64,000 bases of DNA from Hevea brasiliensis (taxonomy: Eukaryota > Streptophyta > Magnoliopsida > Malpighiales > Euphorbiaceae), in NCBI RefSeq assembly GCF_030052815.1, contig NC_079501.1:80496979-80560978 (forward strand), read 5' to 3'. Shown one piece after another: positions 1 through 12,002 of the stretch (positions are counted from its first letter, which is position 1; every line of letters starts with the position of its first letter). Under the pieces are notes generated by a model. The model was not told the DNA's origin. It saw nothing but the letters and a program-made list of their open reading frames with translations, and made no database searches. Made by a program: the position numbers and the translations under genes.

Positions 1-2925
1 GGTAACCGGAGGGAAGTTGCGGTTCTCGCAACGAGGAGCCCTAGACCCGGGGGAAAAATTATAAAATAATTTTTGGGACTCCAGAGAAGGGTTATTGAGG
101 TTCCCATGGCATTAGAATGCCAAGAAAATACCTAGAAAAATTTTTCAATCGGTACAGACAATTTTGACCCGTTCAGCCAAACGGAGGGCATTTTGGTCAT
201 TTCGCCTTCAGAGGTGATTTTTGGCCGACTTGTCCAGTTAAGTAAATAATTAATATGACATAAAATATGAATGAATATTACTAGAAATTAAATTGGAAAT
301 GAGTAGTGGAGGAAAGAAAAGAAAAATGAGGAAAAAGGCTTAATTATGACATCAAAATGATGTCATTTAAAAGCCATACCCAATCAAAGTTAAATAACTC
401 TTTTATTAACCAATAAAAGAGACAAACCAAGACCAAAAAATTAAAAACACAATCTGCCATCTCCCTCCCCAAACCAGCCGAAACCCAAGCCTTGCCCTAA
501 ACCTCCATTAAACCCCACTTCCCAAGCTTGATTCACCCATTTCTACCCAATAAAATCATAACCTAGCTTCACTAAAATTTATCCTAGCACCTTGCATGAT
601 CTTTTGGCAGCCAAAAAAAGGGAGGAGAAGTGAAGGTTAACAAGTTGGGAATTTTATCAAATAAGGTTAGTGCATATTAACTTCCTAATCTTGTTTACTT
701 ATTGAAATTTAGTTTGAAAATGAATAAATAATTAAGAAATTGAAGAAAATCATGTGTGAAATTGAGAAGCAAATTTCGGCCAGCACTTATAGGATGAGGA
801 ATTGATGAGTTTTATTGGGCTAAAATCTAAATACAAGCTTAGATAATGATATATGAATGATTGATGACCTTAATTGGAATGTGTTGCATGATTCATGGGT
901 TGGAAGCTAGGGTTTTGAGAAGTAAAAATTGACTTGGCTTATCAAACTGTTAAAGAACACTCTAATGGTCAATAAGTGACCATTTGAGGTATGTTGACCA
1001 CAATTTGGACTGAAAAATGGTATGGCAAAGTCAAGGTGTAAGCTGCCCTAGGACAGCAGAAATGGACTGAAATTTCAGTCCAATTACACAGCCATAACCT
1101 TGGCTGTGTTAGTCCAATTGATGTTTGGCCAATTGGACATGAAACTAGGCTTATAATGGCACATTTTTGCTGAAGAAACCATGCCTAAAAGACCAAAGCA
1201 AGGGGACCAAAACTTGGCCCCAATCCGGACACACTGCAACAGCCCCTGCAGAATTGACCAAATGAACAGTAACTGTTCATTTGGCCATAACTCACTGTAG
1301 ATTTGGTCAATTGACCTGAAATTTTTACAGCAACAAGTTAAGACATAGAAAAACAACTTTCATGAAGGAACCTACCCCAAATTATGGCCAGAACCTAACC
1401 CAAATGGCAATGGCAGCCACTATTCATGTTACTGTAGATGTGGTAATTTCTGCAGAATGGGAATCCGGCCTGCTGTGGTCTTTGGGCCATATCTGGAGCT
1501 ACAAAACTCCAAATGGAGTGATTCAAAAAAGGAAATTCAACTAGACAAAATAAGGAACAACTTTCATGTTTTTCATTTCTTCAAATTCTCACTGCAACAG
1601 GGCCCAATGGAACAGTAAAGTTGGGTCTCCAAAACTGAAATTTTCTGCCCTCTTGGTTTTAAGTTAGAAATGGTAATGGTGACCAATTCTAACAAGTTTT
1701 AAATGTAAAATGTGGTATGTTGGGAGTGCCAAAGTCAATGTACATATTTTCTATCCAAAAGTCAACATTTTTGTTGACCAAAGAGGTGAATAGTGACACC
1801 AAAACTTGAAATGCAGAAATTGAAGAATTTAAAAGTTTCAAATGCCCTAGTATACCTAACATGATTGGTTTGGATAGTTTGGCATGCCAATAGGGTTCAG
1901 TTAGCAGTACTGCATATGCCAATATGCCATTCTGTGATTTCATGGCTTTTAGCCATTCTGACTTTGCATTGAGATTTGGCCTTGTGCCTGAGATTATTTA
2001 CAGCTTGGTAGCTGTTCTGTTGCACACCGGGAGATGCATATGTGACCGATGGTGTGACGGCCCGAGGTACTAGATACCCAGTGCCAGTTTACCCGTTATC
2101 CAGCCCAGTCGTCTAGTGTAGGTTACTTGGGGCAACCAAATGAATAAAAGTGGACAAAGTAAATGATATACAAATACCAACCAAATAAAGCATATACATT
2201 CACTACACATTAAATTTCTTGCTATTTTCTTTTATTATATTATTTCACCACTAAGCATTATTGCTTAGCGCGTTGCTTTTGCCACGCGTAGGTACTAGAG
2301 ATACAGATCGTGAGCCCAGTAGACCGCAGACTGGGTGAGTCCATCCTGCAGTTCTGCATAGTGTCCGTGTCACCTCATCACCTGCAGTGCATTGGTAGGA
2401 CATTAGATGTCATTTTGACATTTTGTAATTAAATATTTGTTTTCTCATATGTATTTGGGATTTATGTAATGTATTTTGAAGTTTATGTAAATAATAAAGA
2501 TTTATGGTTATGTATGGAAATAATTTGAGTATTTAATTGTTGTTTATATATGAATACCCTGAGAAATGGATGTTTGAGAAATGAAAAGGTTGTTGAGACC
2601 TGAAATTGAAAAATTGTTGAGATCTTGATATTGAGCTTTGTGATGATATTGGAGTTGAGAATGAATGAATTTGTTCATTGGAAGTGTTTTTAACAGGTTC
2701 CGAAGAACTGTTTTCTCCATTTTTAACCGGTACTCTGCCGGATTTTCTTTAAAATTTACGGAACCTCAAATAAATTATGATTTTAATAAATGACTTAAAT
2801 GAGTTATATTTTACAAGTTATATTCAAAAGCATGATATAAATTAATTAAGGAATATTAGAGTGTGCCGGTACACCGTGTGGCATTACTTACTCGGGTATA
2901 CTGTACACGGGTAAGGGGTGTCACA
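1..2925 (+). repeat. Ty3/gypsy LTR 'E' (5' end outside window)
   Basis: This LTR of the same broad lineage as the D and I LTRs lies on the + strand and runs in from the left edge. It ends at GGGTGTCACA (2925), the CA end expected of an LTR, and what follows is minus-strand gag of element B. Lineage features shared with D include an inverted TGACATCA motif (346-366), the run AACTTTCATGAAGGA near 1350, and a passage about inability to exceed a short motif: TACAAAACTCCAA near 1500. No primer site follows the CA end, so this is either the 3' LTR of an element extending left or a solo LTR. The 5-bp flank CTGTC (2926-2930) should be repeated outside the window. No coding sequence is evident. Confidence 0.75.
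346..366. promoter_or_regulatory. Inverted TGACATCA motif in LTR E
   Basis: Two perfect 9-bp arms, ATGACATCA (346-354) and TGATGTCAT (358-366), flank a 3-base AAA loop. The same octamer occurs at a comparable place in the B, D and I LTRs. TGACATCA resembles plant bZIP sites; a promoter role is inferred. Confidence 0.5.
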
Positions 2926-4173
2926 CTGTCTCATTGTGTAAACTCTGGCTGGAGCACTGCCTTGCTCTAACTAATTCACTATACCCTTACTGCCTGAAGT
3001 ACTGCCGCTACCTCTGCCTCTGCCTCTGCCTCTGCCTCTGCTAGCTAGTTGTGAACCTCTTAGTGGCAGAACTCTGAACAGATCCCTCTGGTGTGGTAGT
3101 GGGTGGCCCAGATCTGCAGGGACTGGTACAATCCTTAGCAAAGTGTCCTGTGCCCCCACAGTTATAACAGGCCCCCGTGGCCTTGGAGCATATCCCACCA
3201 TGATTTCTACCATATGTTTGACATGGACGGGGAGGGAAGGAACTTCTGGTCGTCTACTGACCAGATAAAGGGGGTCTCTGCCCCGTGCATCTTCCCCTAC
3301 CAGACTTTTTACCACTGTTTTGTCCCCCAAAGTTCTTTCTCTTTTCGGTATTGCCACTGGAACCCTTATCCACTGACTTTCCACTTTTCTCTTTTTCTGT
3401 CTTCTCTATTTTCTCTTTCTCTGGTGCCCCTTCTGTTTCAATCCTTTTTAGCTCAAGTGCTTGAGAGATGAGTTCAGAAAAGTTATTATGTCTGAATCCG
3501 AACACTTGCACCTTAGGCTGGACTTCAAGCCAGTCTCAAACCTCTTACATCTTTCTCTACTGGTAGAAAGTAGATTCCCAGCATAGTGACTCATGCGTGA
3601 GAATTCTCTTTCATACTCTGCCACTGTTTTGCTTCCTTGTTTCAAACTTAGGAACTCCTGCAGCTTCATATCCACATAAGCATCTGGGACATATTTCTGT
3701 CTAAACTCTCTGAGGAAGTCGTCCCAAGTTAGCACTGGAGGTTCCACCAGACTATGGGGGGATGGTTTCCACCAATCATATGCATCCCCCTGTGCAAGTG
3801 ACACTGAGTACTCAAATTTTAGCTCATTCGTGCAGTGCAGCTTCTTGAACACTCTTTCCATTCTTTCTAACCACTGCTCTGCCTCTAATGGATCTACTAG
3901 CCCCTTGAATTCAGTAGCCTCATATTTAATCAACTTGTCATACTACCTGGCTGGAGGCTGTGGTTGTGCTGCTGGGGTTTGAATTGGGGCTTGGGTGGGT
4001 ATACCTCCGGCCATTTGCTAAAATAGTGCAGCCATCTGCTGAGCGAACTGAGCAGAAAACTGTAACATTTGAGGAGCTGGAGCTATTGACCCACTCACAT
4101 TCTGGAGAGTTGGGGCTTCCCCTTGTGCCTCAGCTTCCACTGATTATTCAACTGAGCGATCTCCTTCTTCCAT
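2926..4173 (-). pseudogene. gag: Broken gypsy gag (element B)
   Basis: This is capsid-forming Gag of a Ty3/gypsy element. The ATG is at 4173-4171, about 165 bases downstream of the primer site, matching the start in D (MEEGD). The retrotransposon-gag core is clear at 3933-3448, with motifs EATEFKG, DPLEAEQWLERME, FEYSVSLAQGDAYDWW, FLREFRQKYVPDAY and FLSLKQGSKTVAEYE, all matched in D. Stops interrupt the N-terminal part (for example near 4140 and 3945) and frameshifts break the C-terminal part, where the frame moves near 3450 and 3260. The tail encodes an Arg-Gly run (3041-3010) and ends at a TMRQ motif just before LTR E. No intact zinc knuckle is visible in a single frame. It is certainly non-functional. 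Confidence 0.85.
3007..3042. repeat. (TCTGCC)n microsatellite in gag
   Basis: About five tandem copies of a hexamer (CTCTGC in + orientation) encode the Arg-Gly repeat of the B gag tail on the minus strand. D has the same tract in shorter form (near 22738 and 31076), so it is part of the gag and not a random insertion. Confidence 0.8.
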
Positions 4174-4338
4174 ATTCAAGTAGAGGGTACTCTATTTCCT
4201 AAACAAACAACACAAGGAGATTTCCCTCCGTTAATTCATATTTATAATATAATGCACTGTATGTATCAAACAATGACATCTATCAAAGAAAAGTATTCAA
4301 ATTCACAGGTCAAAACATAATTAAAAAAAAAAAAACTT

Positions 4339-4350
4339 GCTCTGATACCA
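4339..4350 (-). other. Primer binding site, element B
   Basis: The minus strand reads TGGTATCAGAGC, complementary to the 3' end of plant initiator-Met tRNA. It lies 8 bases inside the LTR end, the same spacing as in D. Confidence 0.9.
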
Positions 4351-4358
4351 CTAAAACA

Positions 4359-6831
4359 TGTCACACCTTACCCCTCCGTAAGGCATAACATGATCCCATA
4401 GTATACTTAATGAATTACTAAACTTCGCCTATCGATAACCCATTAAATACACTACAAGGGATTTTAAACAAATTTTTATTCCCTTTTTAAAGTGGTGAGC
4501 AATTTTGACAGGTATTAAAACCCTTTAATAGAAGTTAGAACAGATATTAAATATTTAACCAATTTAAAGTTTCTACAAATTTTATAAAAATTTCGGCAGA
4601 ATACCGTCTATAATTAGGAAAAACTAGTTCTTCAAAACCTGTGAAAACACTTTCAATAAATTTTTAATCTCAACCCCAACTCCAATATAGTTCAACACAA
4701 CTCAAATCAATTTTACAATCTCAATCAACTCATTATTTGACAATTACAAAAAGAAACTTACATAATTCATTATATAAGAATAACATTTTTATAGTACAAA
4801 GATTTATACATATCAAAAATAAATTTCTAAAATTATTTATACAATTGCTCATGTCAAAAGTACATTCATACAGTTACATACACATCAAAAATAAATTTAC
4901 AAGGGTATAATCTATAAACCTAGTGAAGATTCAAAATACTGGTCACTTCAACTCACAAGCAGCCTACTCCGCTGCTTTATCTACCTCTTTACCTGCGACA
5001 GCAATAAACAGCTATCGCTTAGCCAAAGACTCAGTGGTGCACAACATAAAGAAAAATAATAATTTAAACAATAAATAAATCACAATTAAATCAATTGAGG
5101 TGTTGATTCACAAAATCATGGTCAATTTTAAAAGGCAGAAAATTTCTTAAAGAAATCCAATTTCATTTCACAATTCACCAATTAATGATTTTAACAAATC
5201 ACACAGCTTTATCATGACACCAATGTTCAATTCATCCCAATAGCCTAAGGCTAATGAGGAATACCATAGCTAGCTAGCAAAATATATGAGTACTCATTTT
5301 ATTTGTCCTCAACTGGCATACACCTCAACACTTCAACTAGAGAAGGAATTCAAAACCAATTCATCCCAATAGGCAAGCTAATGAGGAATTCAATCACATA
5401 ATCATGATTACTGTGGTTTCAAACTATTTTACAATTTCCAAGTATCAAAGCATTCATCAATTTTGCATATAAATAAATTTCTCAACATTAAATCAAATTA
5501 AAATATCAATTAAAATTCAACAAGAATTTAGTTGTTGTGCACAAACCTTGTACGAGTCTCCTCTAGACCTTGACTCACTTTTCCTTATCGTCCTTCCCAG
5601 TCTCTTTTTCAACTGAAACACACAATTTATAATGTTTCAGTATCATATTTCACAATTAATCCAACAATTAATGTCATGCCAATTTAATTGTACTCCTAAA
5701 TTTGCTTAAAATAGAATTCTTTGAATTTTGCATTTTGTGATTACTATTCATTACACTAATCACCTAACTGACCTTAATTAAGCCCAATTCTATGTCCAAT
5801 TTAAGTTATGCATACCAAAACCCTAATGAACCCTTGACTGGTCGAAAATTATAGGACCTTATGACCCTTCATTTTTGTTTCTATTTCAACAAGTCATTAC
5901 TCAATCAAGTTGCCTAAGTATGAATTTAAAGATAAAAAGAAGGAAATCTTACTAACCTCACTTGGGAAGTTTCCAACTCTTCAAAACTTCTTCCTTTCTT
6001 CTTCTTTTTGTTGTCAAGCTCTTTATCAAGGTTTGAATACAAGGTTTAATTGTGGAAATTAAAGTTTTTATGGTGGGATTTAGGGTTTGATCAAGCTCAA
6101 AATGAGCTTTAATGGAGTTTGAGAGAGATAGATGAAAGGTGAGAGTGGCGGCCAACTCTTGTAGAAGAAGACTAATGTTTTTTTTTTTCTTTTTTCTTAT
6201 AAGGCTAAAAATTGTCCCCACAATTTAAATAATTATAAATTAAAATGGTTAATTATATCATGCTTACATAAGCTAGATGATGTCATAATGTTTTTTATTT
6301 TCATTTCCTTTTCTTTTCTTTCCATAATTTCTTCAATTTAAATCTATATTTCGAATTTTTAATTTCTTACATTTTATTAGACAGTTAGGCCATGAGTCAC
6401 CTCTAAGGGTTAATTGACCAATTTGCCCCTCGCCGATCTGATCCGGTTTACCAATAATTCTATATTTCTTCCGAAACCCTGATCTAATTATTTGACCTAC
6501 TTCTCAACTCTTTTCTGTGATTTTCTCATTTCCACTAGCTTCGCAATAATTCCTAGGATTGTGGTGTCACAATGTCCCGTACGAAATTAGGGTTACAATT
6601 GACCTCATAGTCACTTTCCAGTACGGTCACCCATCGCTGTGATCCCGGCTCATTTAACCTTTTATATTATATTTTTCTTATTTATATTTTATCTTATGGT
6701 AATCACTATTACTTTTTGTTCAGTGCTTTTCTAGGTGACTCAAATATGGTTCTAATCCTCTTAATTGTCCGGACCGACACTGATCACCGAAACAATAAAA
6801 TATATAGGACTATGCATGTAGGGGTGTTACA
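4359..6831 (-). repeat. 5' LTR of gypsy element B
   Basis: This 2473-bp LTR has TG...CA ends (element strand TGTAACACCCC ... GGTGTGACA). It resembles the D LTR at both ends: the start, the TATTTTATTG/CCGG region, the tail CATGTTATGCCTTAC. It is about 1 kb shorter, lacking much of the middle found in D. A minus-strand TGACATCA motif lies at 6278-6286 and a TATA-like TTATAAG near 6196-6202. A short open frame at 5958-6221 is not conserved as a protein. The partner 3' LTR is not in the window. Confidence 0.85.
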
Positions 6832-7198
6832 CTTCCACACCTTATGAGATATGGCATGGAAGAAAACCAAGTCTTAAGCATGTTAAGATTTGGGGTTGTC
6901 CAGCTTATATTAAAAAGCTGAAGACTGATAAATTGAAAACCAAATTAGAAAAGGGTCGATTTGTTGGATATCCAAAAGAAAGTTTTGGATGTTATTTTTA
7001 TTTGCCTACATCACAAAAGGTTGTGGTAAGCAGAGATGCCATATTTCTTGAACAACAGTTTATTCAAGAAGGTGGCAAAGGAAGGCAAATAGAGTTAGAA
7101 TTAGAGAATTCTGACCAACCAATAAATCAAATGGACATAGATCCATCTAGTCAACCTATGCCTATTGATGAAATATCTACGATAATTCCTCATAGATC
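6832..7198 (+). pseudogene. pol: Copia element A, integrase C-terminal part (fragment 1)
   Basis: This is a slice of a Ty1/copia polyprotein downstream of the integrase core. Motifs include YEIWHGRKP, HVKIWGC, GRFVGYPKESFGC, FYLPTSQKVVVSRDA and the linker DPSSQPMP, matching C, F and G. An open frame runs from about 6933 to the C insertion. The left edge is the B LTR and the right edge is the C LTR. The frame continues after C at 17166, where the split codon and following residues (TRIS) rejoin. It is therefore an interrupted copy rather than a separate gene. Confidence 0.9.
7194..7198 (+). repeat. Target-site duplication AGATC, left copy (element C)
   Basis: AGATC directly precedes the TG end of the C LTR and is repeated at 17161-17165 directly after the opposite LTR. 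Element F, unbroken here, has a single AGATC in the same place (TCATAGATCAACTAGG near 56660). It shows C inserted as one event. Confidence 0.95.
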
Positions 7199-9307
7199 TG
7201 AAGGAGCGGAAGCATGAAAAACACAAGTTTATACCATTGAATTCAAAAATTTTCACCTAAGGTCACATGCATCATACAAGATTTATTTTTATCTATTTGA
7301 TTTCAATGATAAACAATATATTAAAACACTTTTAATATGTCTTTGGATCTGTATTTGCCATTTAAGATTTTAGAATTAATCAGATTAATTTTAGAACCCT
7401 AGATTAAATCAAGAACAAATACACTAACCTCTTGATGCACTACAACGTATTTATACCTTTGGGATGTGTCTTTAGGACACCAGATATTGTCCCTCTAGCT
7501 TGTCCACACCAATATCACCTATGGCAGCCCTTGAACTACTTCTAAAGCTTTTTCTATGAATTAGAAAATCAAGTTTTTCCTTTTAAGAGATTACAGATGT
7601 AAACAGAACACTAGAAACAATTTCTAGTATTTTTAATTCGAGAGATTGTTTGCTAATCTTTTAGAATTGATGAGAGATGAAGAAGAATAGAGAATGGCAG
7701 CCTTAAGGGTGGCAGCACAAAGGGAGGCAGCAGCTGGTTGTTATTTGTTCTTTCATAACAACACTTATATAGTTAGGTCACCACTTAAAACCCTTGCCAC
7801 ATGTCACCTTCTGATTGGTTCTAGGTTTAATGGACCCAATCACATTGTGCCAAGTGTCAAATAATATTTAATCTTAATTTTAATCATTTTACATGATTAA
7901 AAGATATTTGGCAAGCTTATGTGTAGTGCCTTGTGTCACCATCTCATGGTGCCACATGTCACCCTGTGAAATGACCAAAATGTCCCTGTGTCTTAATTTT
8001 GAGTTCTCAACCCAAAATAATTATTTCTCTTCTTCTAATCAATTTATATCAAATATAAATTAATTAATTAATCTCTATTAATTAATTTCTCATTAATTAA
8101 ATTTATATTTAAACACTTTAAATATAAATTTAACTTATACTATACATCCAATAACCTAGATTTGGTTTCAAGCCATGCTAGGGACTTTGCAATCTAATTG
8201 CAAACCAAACCTATTTAATTAATCAATTAAACTCTTTAATTAATTAATTAAATCATATTTAATTAGGTGATTACTTGTGTATGTGTGTGACTTACTAGGC
8301 TCATCACTAATTGGCAATGAGACATGATATCAACTCTTAATATCATTAGAACTCTTTCTTACCATAAATGATTTCTCTAAATCATTTTATGCACCTAATA
8401 GACCATGGTTAACACCTAGCATAGCATGTCATGGCCACCCAATCAGTAATAAGGTTTACTGTAAATGAACCTATAATCATATGTTACCATGCACTAGAAT
8501 CTCTCTGTTACAAAATCCCAATTTGAGCTGGAGTCATGGTTTATGTCAAACCCCATTTGCTATGAATATTATGTTTTCTTTTAATTCCAATTCTTGATTA
8601 AAAAGATTTTCTCATCAGAAACTCTTTTTTGATTAAATATATCTGTCCTGGCTAGGAACTTGAAACATCAAGAACAATTAAATGAACATAGGATTTTATC
8701 CCTATTTACTTAGAGGAACAGATTCCATCTTGATCAACACCTACCTCCATATATAACTAGTAGGAGCCAACACATGCCCATATATCCATACACAGTATAA
8801 GTATGAAAGCAGTATCAAACTCAAACGACCTATATACAAGATAACTGTGCTATCTCAGGTCTAAAGATTATATGCACTGATATGATTTATGACAATACAT
8901 TGACAAGAGTAAACTCCATGTGCTTGCCATAAGTGTCATTAGTTCGACCTACTTATCATGTATAAGTGCCTACCATATTTGTCATATGGCATGAGACTCA
9001 ATATTCTATCTTATTTATATCTCATATAAATAACTTGGGAACAAACATGAATACAATCTTTCTGAATAAGTCACGTCTTTATTGTGAAGTATCATCGATT
9101 GTGAACCTATTTATGATACTTTGTGCTTGAAATATTGTCACTCATATTCTTAACGACTTAAGAATAGAATTTGTAACAAAATATCAATGGACCTTTTCTA
9201 TTACACATAAATATATTATGTAAACGGAAAAGTGGAAATGCCTTTTATTAATAAAAACATGTACAAGATACATACTAAATGATATGCTCTAGGGCATACT
9301 ACTAATA
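7199..9307 (-). repeat. 3' LTR of copia element C
   Basis: This 2109-bp LTR, in element orientation, runs from TGTTAGTAGTATGCC-type sequence (its start is mutated: TATTAGTAGT, so CA reads as TA at 9307) to GCTCCTTCA. It holds a minus-strand TATA box (7771-7764), an imperfect palindrome built around CACATG (7926-7962) and AT-rich TTAATTAATTAA blocks near 8060 and 8245. It pairs with 15080-17160. Confidence 0.9.
7764..7771 (-). promoter_or_regulatory. TATA box in C 3' LTR
   Basis: TATATAAG on the minus strand, at the same place as in the other five copia LTRs of this window. A promoter role is inferred from position and conservation. Confidence 0.55.
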
Positions 9308-9320
9308 ATCTTCTACTAGC
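9308..9320 (-). other. Polypurine tract, element C
   Basis: The minus strand reads GCTAGTAGAAGATT just before the LTR. Related copies have GCTAGTGGGAGATT. It primes plus-strand DNA synthesis in the family; here it carries substitutions. Confidence 0.75.
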
Positions 9321-11129
9321 AATAGAGCCATTCATTACAATATCTTAGACCCATCTTCTCAAGATGTCAGTCTAGCTGAGTCTGTGACATAGGCTTAGTA
9401 AATGGATCAGCTGGATTTTCAGCTGATGCTATTTTCTGCATGGCTACATCGCCTCGTCTAACTATTTCTCTGATAATGTGGTAGCGCCTTTCTATGTATT
9501 TGGATTTCTAGTGAGACCGGGGTTCCTTAGCCTGTATGACTGCTCCATTATTGTCACAGTGAAGTGGAACTGCTAACTCAATGGAAGGAACTACTGCAAG
9601 TTCTGTCACGAACTTCTTTATCCAAACAGCTTCCTTTTTAGCATCTGATGCAGCAATATACTCAGCCTCGGTAGTGGAATCTACAATCATGCTCTGTTTG
9701 GAACTCTTCCAACTGACTGCACCTCCATTACAAATGAACACATACCCAGAGGTAGACTTTCTATCATCGATATTTAATTGGAAATCAGAATCAGTATAAC
9801 CATCCAATTGTAAGTCTCCGCCTCCATAAATCAAGAATAAATCCTTAGTTCTTCTCAAGTATTTAAAGATATTCTTGACAACTATCCAGTGTTCCAAACC
9901 TGGATTGGATTGATACCTGCTAGTCAAATTAACAGCAGATGCGATATCCGGCCTAGTACACAACATTGCATACATGAAACTTCCAATAGCCGAAGCATAT
10001 GGAATCCTGGCCATCTTATCTCTTTCTTCAGGTGTCTTTGGAGACATCTCTTTAGAAAGATGGATACCATGTCTCAATGGTAACAATCCTCTCTTGGAAT
10101 CAAGCATGTTAAACCTCTTTAACACCTTTTCCAAGTACAGACTTTGGGATAAACTAATTATTCTTTTTGCTCTATCTCTATAGATGCGAATCCTAAAAAT
10201 ATAGGTTGCCTCCCCTAAGTCTTTCATGGAGAATGTATTCGACAACCATACCTTTACAGTTGTCAACATACCTGTGTCATTACCCATCAACAGTATGTCA
10301 TCCATATATAAGACAAGGAAAGTGATAGCATTGTCACTAACCTTCTTATATGCACATGGCTCATCCTTATTTTTTATAAAACCAAATGACTTAATGGCTT
10401 CATCAAAATGGATGTTCCAACTCCTCGAAGCTTGTTTCAACCCATATGTGGATTGCTTTAGCTTGCATACCTTGGAACCATCTTGGGGTTCAAAAACCCT
10501 AGGTTATTCCATGAAAATGTTTTCTTCAATGTATCCATTGAGAAAAGCTGTTTTGACATCCATCTGCCAAATCTCATAATCATAGTATGCAGCTATTGCT
10601 AATAGAATCTTAATTAATTTAAGCATGCAACAGGCAAGAAAGTCTCGTCATAGTCAATTCCTTGCCTTTGGCGAAACCCTTTCGCTACTAGCCTTGCCTT
10701 ATAAGTCTCTACCTTTCCATCAGAACCAATTTTCTTCTTGTAAACCCATTAATTCCCTATAGGTACAATACCTTCAGGTGGGTCAACAAGATCCCAAACT
10801 TGATTCTTATACATGGAATCAATTTTGAATTTCATAGCATCAATCCATTTTGAAGAGTCTATATCTGATATAGCTTCTTCATAGGTAAGTGGATCATCTC
10901 CATGATCTACTTCTTCATGAGTAGACAACTCTTGTTCTTTTTCATGAAGGAAACCATATCTCACTGGTGGGTGAGATACCCTAATTGTTCTACGAGGAAT
11001 AGCTGTAGATGTTTCATTAATGGGTGTAGGTTGACTAGATGGATTGATATCCATATGATCTGTTGGTTGTTCAGAATTCTCCAATTCTAACTCTATTTGC
11101 CTTCCTTTGCCTCCTTTTTGAACAAACTG
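9316..11129 (-). pseudogene. pol: Copia RT and RNase H (element C)
   Basis: This is the C-terminal part of the C polyprotein, read 11129 to the TAG at 9318-9316. RT motifs include [31 protein letters not shown] near 10560 and an intact catalytic LYMDD box (YMDD at 10308-10297). The longest open piece is 10440-9508. RNase H follows with DGYTDSDF, the GG.VSWKS..Q stretch, TTEAEYIA and LHCDNNGA, then KSKHIE and NPADPFTKP. The ~30-residue stretch KKFVTEL to VIQA is present here and in A but absent from F and G. Breaks: TAA at about 10750 (expected Trp in NKW context), at least one frameshift near 10620, and TAG at 9510-9508 within SHQKSKH. Confidence 0.9.
10297..10308 (-). other. RT catalytic box YMDD (element C)
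   Basis: Four codons TAT ATG GAT GAC on the minus strand encode the polymerase active-site motif. Both aspartates are intact here, and in F and G (YVDD), but A has YVDG. Confidence 0.9.
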
Positions 11130-12002
11130 TTATTTAAGAAATGTGGCATCTCTACTTACCACAACCTTTTGTGAAGTAGGCAAATAAAAATAATATCCAA
11201 AACTATCTTTTGGATATCCAACAAATCGACTCTTTTCTGATCTGGTTTCCAATTTATCAGTGTTCAACTTTTTTATATAAGTTGGACAACCCCAAATCTT
11301 AACATGCTTAAGACTTGGTTTTCTTCCATGCCATATCTCATAAGGTGTGGAAGAAACTGATTTTGATGGAATTCTATTTAGAATATACAAAGCTGATTCT
11401 AATGCAAATCCTCAAAAGGAGATTGGCATATCAGTATAGCTCATGATACTACGTACCATATCTAATAGGGTATGATTTCTCCTTTCAGATACACCATTTA
11501 ACTATGGTGTTCTTAGAGGAGTCAGCTGGGAAACAATGCCGTGCTCTCTCAAGTATTCATCAAATTCAATACTCAAATATTCACCTCCATGATCTGATCG
11601 AAAAGTTTTAATACTCTTTCCTGTTTGATTTTCTACTTCAGATTTAAATTCTTTGAATTTTTCAAAGGATTCATGTTTGTATTTCATCAAATATAAATAC
11701 CCAAACCTTGATTTATCATCAATAAAGGTAATAAAGTAATGAAAACCGTCTCTAGCCATTTCCTTAAATACACCACATACATCACTATGTATTAGCTCCA
11801 AAATATTTTCAGCTCTTAGCCCTTGTCCAATAAAGGGTGATCTAGTCATTTTACCCTGAAGGCAAGATTCACAAATTGGAGTAGGCTCAGAGCCCAATGA
11901 GGAAAGAATCTCTATTTTCTCCAGTTTTACAATCCTATCTTCGGTAACATGACATAACCTTAAGTGCCAAATATATTTTGAACTTGAGTTGGTTTTCACC
12001 AT
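11130..12002 (-). pseudogene. pol: Copia integrase (element C)
   Basis: The integrase starts with the GAG-pre-integrase/HHCC zinc domain (HLRLCHVTEDRI and CESCLQGK near 11960-11850), which should begin HLRLGHV. The catalytic core has LELIHSDVCG (first Asp), FRSDHGGEY (second Asp, near 11610) and SERRN (Glu). The piece 12002-11502 is open; a stop follows at 11502 and another near 11430, then 11390-11130 is open with YEIWHGRKP, GRFVGYP-type and LPTSQKVVVSRDA motifs. The N-terminus is one frame away from gag-protease: extra bases at about 11999 break the fusion. It cuts and joins cDNA in the family but is dead here. Confidence 0.9.

Larger units (their letters stand above)
2926..6831 (-). mobile_element. 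Ty3/gypsy element 'B', 5' half (minus strand)
   Basis: Read on the minus strand, this is a 5' LTR (6831-4359), a primer site (4350-4339) and a broken gag (4173-2926). It is cut by LTR E at 2925, so protease, RT and integrase lie beyond the left edge or are lost. It sits inside copia element A: the base after its LTR (6832) continues a copia integrase frame in mid-codon context (CTTCCACACCTTATGAG, as in element F near 56303). The target duplication would be CTTCC, but the second copy is not in the window. The gag resembles that of D, so B is related to the Tekay/Del chromoviruses. Confidence 0.8.

Noticed and set aside
1084..1943. Minus- and plus-strand open frames of 60-90 codons in LTR E
   Set aside because: They sit in LTR sequence rich in module repeats, lack domains and are not conserved as proteins in I or D.
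8035..8260. TTAATTAATTAA palindromes in copia LTRs as a replication origin or matrix-attachment site
   Set aside because: Simple AT-rich repetition in every copy of the LTR; nothing in the sequence supports either role specifically.
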